Source: Actinomycetota bacterium
GTDB lineage: Bacteria; Actinomycetota; Thermoleophilia; Gaiellales; F1-60-MAGs149
DNA: 50,624 bases
NCBI GenBank assembly: GCA_009885805.1
Contig: VFJZ01000084.1
Coordinates: 1 to 50,624, forward strand
Direction: 5' to 3'
Made by a program: the position numbers and the translations under genes. Below the pieces are notes generated by a model. That model did no database searches and had not been told where the DNA came from. It saw only the letters and a list, made by a program, of their open reading frames with translations. How positions within the stretch are numbered: position 1 is the first letter of the stretch; each line of letters begins with the position of its first letter. Below are positions 47,784-50,624 of the stretch, piece after piece.

Positions 47784-48543
47784 ACGCGGCGAGGGGCGCC
47801 TGCAGGCCGGGCCCGTGCCCGATGTCCTCGACGTCGAAGAGCCGTGCGACGAGGTCGCACCGGACCCGGTAGGACCGCGAACCTGCGGGCCAGGCGCATG
47901 ACACGCGGACGATGCGCGGCAGGGTCGAGCCCTCGACCGCGACGTGAATGTCCGGCGTGCCGTGCTCGGCCGCGAGGGCGTGGAGCTCGGCGAGGTGAGC
48001 GCTGCGCGAGAAGACCTCGGCACCGATCCCGCAGAGGTAGAAGGGGTCAGCCTCCCGACGTCGCGCCTTCAGCAGCATCGACTGGGCCTCGAGGCTCTCC
48101 GTGGCGCGGCGCTCGGCATCGGTGATCAGAGCATCCTTCTCGGCGATCCGCGTCGCAACGGTCGCGAGTTCGGCGCGCGCGGCGGCCAGTTCGGTCCGAA
48201 CCGCCTCGAGGTCGACCTCGAGGCGCTCGCGCTGGCTGCGCTCGTCCTTCAGCTCGACGAGCGAGCCGCCGAGGTCGCGCTCGAGCCGCGCGAGGTCGGA
48301 CTGCAGACGCACGACGAGCCGCTCGTGGTCGATTCTGTTGTCGACGTCCACCGGCAGCGGGCGCCGCGCTGCACGCTCGCCGACCAGCGTCCAGCCCGAG
48401 CGCTCGGCGCGTTCGGTGCAGAGCGGACAGACGGTCTGGACGCCGCGGTTGCGCGCGTCCTGGTAGGTGCGGGCCGCCTCGCCGACGAGGAGGTTCCGGC
48501 GGCAGAGCGCGCAGCGGGTGCCATGCTCCGTGTGGGTCGCCAA
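47734..48543 (-). CDS. CxxC zinc-ribbon-like protein with coiled coil
   Basis: 269 aa starting at TTG 48543, with TATAGT 8 bases upstream on the minus strand. Two CxxC pairs near the N-terminus (CALC and CPLC, 26 residues apart) could hold a zinc ion. A long charged coiled coil spans about residues 70-165 (RLQSDLARLERDLGGSLVEL, RTELAAARAELATVATRIAE). The C-terminal domain includes DPFYLCGIGAEVFSRSAHLA and RSYRVRCDLVARLFDVED. The family is not recognised; the layout suggests a structural or adaptor protein. Confidence 0.75.
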   Translation of the reverse strand: MATHTEHGTRCALCRRNLLVGEAARTYQDARNRGVQTVCPLCTERAERSGWTLVGERAARRPLPVDVDNRIDHERLVVRLQSDLARLERDLGGSLVELKDERSQRERLEVDLEAVRTELAAARAELATVATRIAEKDALITDAERRATESLEAQSMLLKARRREADPFYLCGIGAEVFSRSAHLAELHALAAEHGTPDIHVAVEGSTLPRIVRVSCAWPAGSRSYRVRCDLVARLFDVEDIGHGPGLQAPLAAFTPNARLEADRVVVLP

Positions 48544-48663
48544 GGCGTTTGACTATAGCCGCTTTGCAGCGAGATCGGCGGCGACGCGGATCCCCCACCA
48601 GGGGGATCACCGCGCGGCCGCGGCCGTCGTAGCGTGGTCGTACCCCCTCCTCCCCACCGGTGC

Positions 48664-48689
48664 GGGCCCGCCGCTCAGGCGGCGGGCCC
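48664..48689. terminator. GC-rich hairpin after the M36 peptidase gene
   Basis: GGGCCCGCCGC-TCAG-GCGGCGGGCCC forms a perfect 11-bp stem with a 4-base loop, 28 bases beyond the peptidase stop (48717). It probably ends that minus-strand transcript. No T-run follows on either strand, which is common for terminators in high-GC actinobacteria. Confidence 0.6.
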
Positions 48690-48716
48690 CCGGCGGGTCT
48701 CTCGACGAAGGGGCCC

Positions 48717-50624
48717 CTACTTCCTGATCCGCACCTTCCGCGTCACCTTGCGGGTGTTGCCGGCCTTGTCCTTGACGGTGACGGAGACGGTGTAGAGCTT
48801 CGCCTTCGTGTAGCGGTGGGTGACGCTGATGCGGCCGTTGCGGACCGACACCTTCACGGACTTGCCGTCACCGAAGCGAACGGTCGCCTTGCCCGAGATG
48901 CCGGACAGGTCGCTGATCGTCGCTCGGATCGTCACCTGCCGTCCGACCCGGCCACTCGCGGAGCGGATCCTCACCGTCGGCTTCGTCGTGTCGACGACGG
49001 TCAGCGCCCGCGTCACCGAGCCGGTGCGACCGCCGAAGTCGGCGACCGCAATCGAGAGGCTCAGCGCGCCTCGCTTCGAGCCCTTGATCGCGATCGTCGG
49101 GCCGGTGCCGGTGGCGGCTCCCGTCCAGGTGCGCGTGACGATCGGGCTGTTGCCGAGTCCCGTCGAGGTGTCGGTGTAGGTGACGGTCTTGCCGAGCTCG
49201 ATCGTGTCCGCGCCGCCGATCGCGGCCGTTGCGCTGCCCTGCTCGATGCCGTGGACGGCGATCTCGGCGACGTCGGCGAAGTTGTTGGGGTTGCCGTGGT
49301 TTGTCACCGCCGTGAAGCGGACGAAGCGCACGTCGTTCGTGCCCGCCGTCGGCGCCACTAGGTTCATCGCGCCGCCCTGCTCAAGCGGGAAGCTCCCGCT
49401 CGCGGCAATCGTGTACGGCCCGGCCAGTGCCGGCGCCGTCTCGATCTGGAACTGATTGGTGCCGGCGTTCGCGGGGTCGCCGCAGATCGCGCCCGGGTCG
49501 ACCGCGAAGCCGGTGACGTCGATCAGTGCAGGCAGCTGGATCGTGACCGTGCCGCCGGGGTCACTCGCCCAACCCGAGCCCTGCGAGCCGTCGATCGCGC
49601 CGATCGCGCCGCAACCGAAGATCGAGAAGTCCGACCCCGTGAAGGCACCGATCGCGCCGCCGCCCGAGCGCAGCGCCCAGCCGCGGCGCAACTCGACGTT
49701 GCGCGTGTTGGCGCCGGCCGTGAGACTGAAGCCGGGCGTGACGGAACGCTCGTAGCCGGCGCCGCCGGCCGTCAGGTACGGATACGTCGCCACCGGGAGC
49801 GCCGCGAGCGCGTAGGTGCCGTCGGCGGCGACGGTTGCGCCGGCGTTCCCGGGGAAACCGGAGTCCATACCGGCGAAGCCGACACGCGCACCGGCGAGCG
49901 GCGCGTGTGTCTGAACGTCGATCGCCGTGCCGCCGAGCGTGCCTGTCGGACCGCCGGCCGGCGGCGGCACCTCGAAGTTCGCGACCGGCGCCGTGTGGGC
50001 GCTGTCGAGGGTTCCCGCGAAGAAGCCCATCCCGCGCGTCGCGAAGGCGAGCCAGAGCGCGTTGCGATTGGCTCCCGCAAACAGCGTGGTATCCGCCTGG
50101 AGGATCGCGTTTCGCATGTCGAGGAAGCTCGGATCGTCCGGCGACAACTCCATCCCGCGCGTGATCAGGTTGCGGGCCGTCGCGGCGCCGAGGGAGGTGC
50201 GCAGGTCCCAGAGCAGCTGCGCCCAGATCTCACCGTCGGCGTGCACCTCCGGGAAGGCAAGGATCGACCCCAGTTGTCCGTACGTGTAGCCACCGGTTCC
50301 GCACAGGGCGGCGGCCTGCCCGACCGGGCAGTCGATCGCCTGCGTGCGCACGAGCCGCTGGCCGGCGGAGACGTACTCGCCGACGAGCAACTCACCCGGC
50401 GTCGTCGTGTCCGGCTCGCACGCGTCAGGGTTGCACGACGCCGGGTCGGCGAGGTAGTCCATCGCGTAGAAGTCACTCCAGGCCTCGCCCATCGAGCCCG
50501 CCTGGTGCGAGTTGAGCGTCGAATTGCCAAGCGAGTCGACGACGAGCCGGTTCGAGAGGCCGTGGACGTACTCGTGGTAGACGATGCCGGCGTCGTCGGC
50601 GCCGCTCGACGGCAGGAACGGGTC
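48717..50624 (-). CDS. M36 (fungalysin-like) secreted metallopeptidase with C-terminal adhesive domains (5' end outside window)
   Basis: The frame is open to the right edge, so the N-terminus (signal peptide and propeptide) is missing; 635 residues are visible. The first residues contain the zinc motif in AGIVYHEYVHGLSNRLV (HExxH) and the third ligand region in GSMGEAWSDFYAMDYL. GGYTYGQLG and EVHADGEIWAQLLWDLR complete the M36 domain. It is followed by a carboxypeptidase-regulatory-like beta-sandwich (GTLGGTAIDVQTHAPLAGAR), a discoidin-like region (GTVTIQLPALIDVTGFAVD), a PKD-like region (YTDTSTGLGNSPIVTRTWTG) and a basic Ig-like tail (VTVKDKAGNTRKVTRKVRI). A secreted protease attached to the surface or matrix is likely. 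Confidence 0.9.
   Translation of the reverse strand, partial: DPFLPSSGADDAGIVYHEYVHGLSNRLVVDSLGNSTLNSHQAGSMGEAWSDFYAMDYLADPASCNPDACEPDTTTPGELLVGEYVSAGQRLVRTQAIDCPVGQAAALCGTGGYTYGQLGSILAFPEVHADGEIWAQLLWDLRTSLGAATARNLITRGMELSPDDPSFLDMRNAILQADTTLFAGANRNALWLAFATRGMGFFAGTLDSAHTAPVANFEVPPPAGGPTGTLGGTAIDVQTHAPLAGARVGFAGMDSGFPGNAGATVAADGTYALAALPVATYPYLTAGGAGYERSVTPGFSLTAGANTRNVELRRGWALRSGGGAIGAFTGSDFSIFGCGAIGAIDGSQGSGWASDPGGTVTIQLPALIDVTGFAVDPGAICGDPANAGTNQFQIETAPALAGPYTIAASGSFPLEQGGAMNLVAPTAGTNDVRFVRFTAVTNHGNPNNFADVAEIAVHGIEQGSATAAIGGADTIELGKTVTYTDTSTGLGNSPIVTRTWTGAATGTGPTIAIKGSKRGALSLSIAVADFGGRTGSVTRALTVVDTTKPTVRIRSASGRVGRQVTIRATISDLSGISGKATVRFGDGKSVKVSVRNGRISVTHRYTKAKLYTVSVTVKDKAGNTRKVTRKVRIRK

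Overview
This window looks like a chromosomal segment of a very high-GC actinobacterium. The actinobacterial-type inositol-3-phosphate synthase next to a CDP-alcohol phosphotransferase, the dnaK-grpE-dnaJ-hspR-clpB operon, and the many genes with a TANNNT box only 6-8 nt before the start codon (leaderless transcripts) all point that way. The general character recalls deep-branching groups such as Thermoleophilia, but that placement is an inference. No rRNA, tRNA, CRISPR array, insertion sequence or prophage was seen. Both edges cut genes: an lhr-type helicase on the left and an M36 metallopeptidase on the right.

Layout. 1-3.2 kb: end of lhr, then three convergent membrane-protein genes. 3.2-10.3 kb: one long minus-strand heat-shock operon, dnaK-grpE-bPH-dnaJ-hspR-clpB, tightly overlapped and fed by a readable promoter upstream of dnaK. 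10.4-13.6 kb: a membrane protein, a 2H phosphoesterase and moaA. 13.6-15.3 kb: a lower-GC cassette encoding a secreted protein and a lipoprotein behind a promoter, a hairpin and a possible leader ORF. 15.3-17.9 kb: membrane protein, cupin, and an FAD/NAD(P) disulfide oxidoreductase. 17.9-20.7 kb: PAP2-type enzyme, CDP-alcohol phosphotransferase and inositol-3-phosphate synthase, a likely phosphatidylinositol route. 20.7-23.4 kb: two frame-broken genes for exported proteins. 23.4-31.8 kb: glycosyltransferase-PHP fusion, UDG-like protein, membrane-methyltransferase fusion, beta-propeller, RlmD-type methyltransferase, MFS transporter and LysR regulator.

31.9-44.2 kb is a nitrogen/amine-type island: FAD amine oxidase/dehydrogenase, Doc toxin-antitoxin pair, PucR-like and IclR regulators, an unrecognised 151-aa protein, the three split glutamate-synthase modules (FMN, GXGXG, class II amidotransferase), a glutamine-synthetase homologue, an acyl-CoA-dehydrogenase-fold flavoprotein and a flavin reductase. 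The module set resembles the gamma-glutamylmethylamide/N-methylglutamate route but lacks the other dehydrogenase subunits. 44.2-50.6 kb: GGDEF protein, amino-acid dehydrogenase, rhomboid protease, a CxxC/coiled-coil protein and the M36 peptidase.

The most striking observation is in the disulfide oxidoreductase at 16511-17902. Its reading frame is complete from a supported start to the stop except for one in-frame TGA. That TGA lies exactly where the first cysteine of the redox-active CxxxxC motif should be (GGT-[TGA]-INVGC), and two stem-loops follow it, one with a GGUC loop 32 nt downstream. This is a strong candidate for a selenocysteine-containing pyridine-nucleotide disulfide oxidoreductase. 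No selenocysteine machinery is encoded in the window, so a point mutation or sequencing error remains the main alternative.
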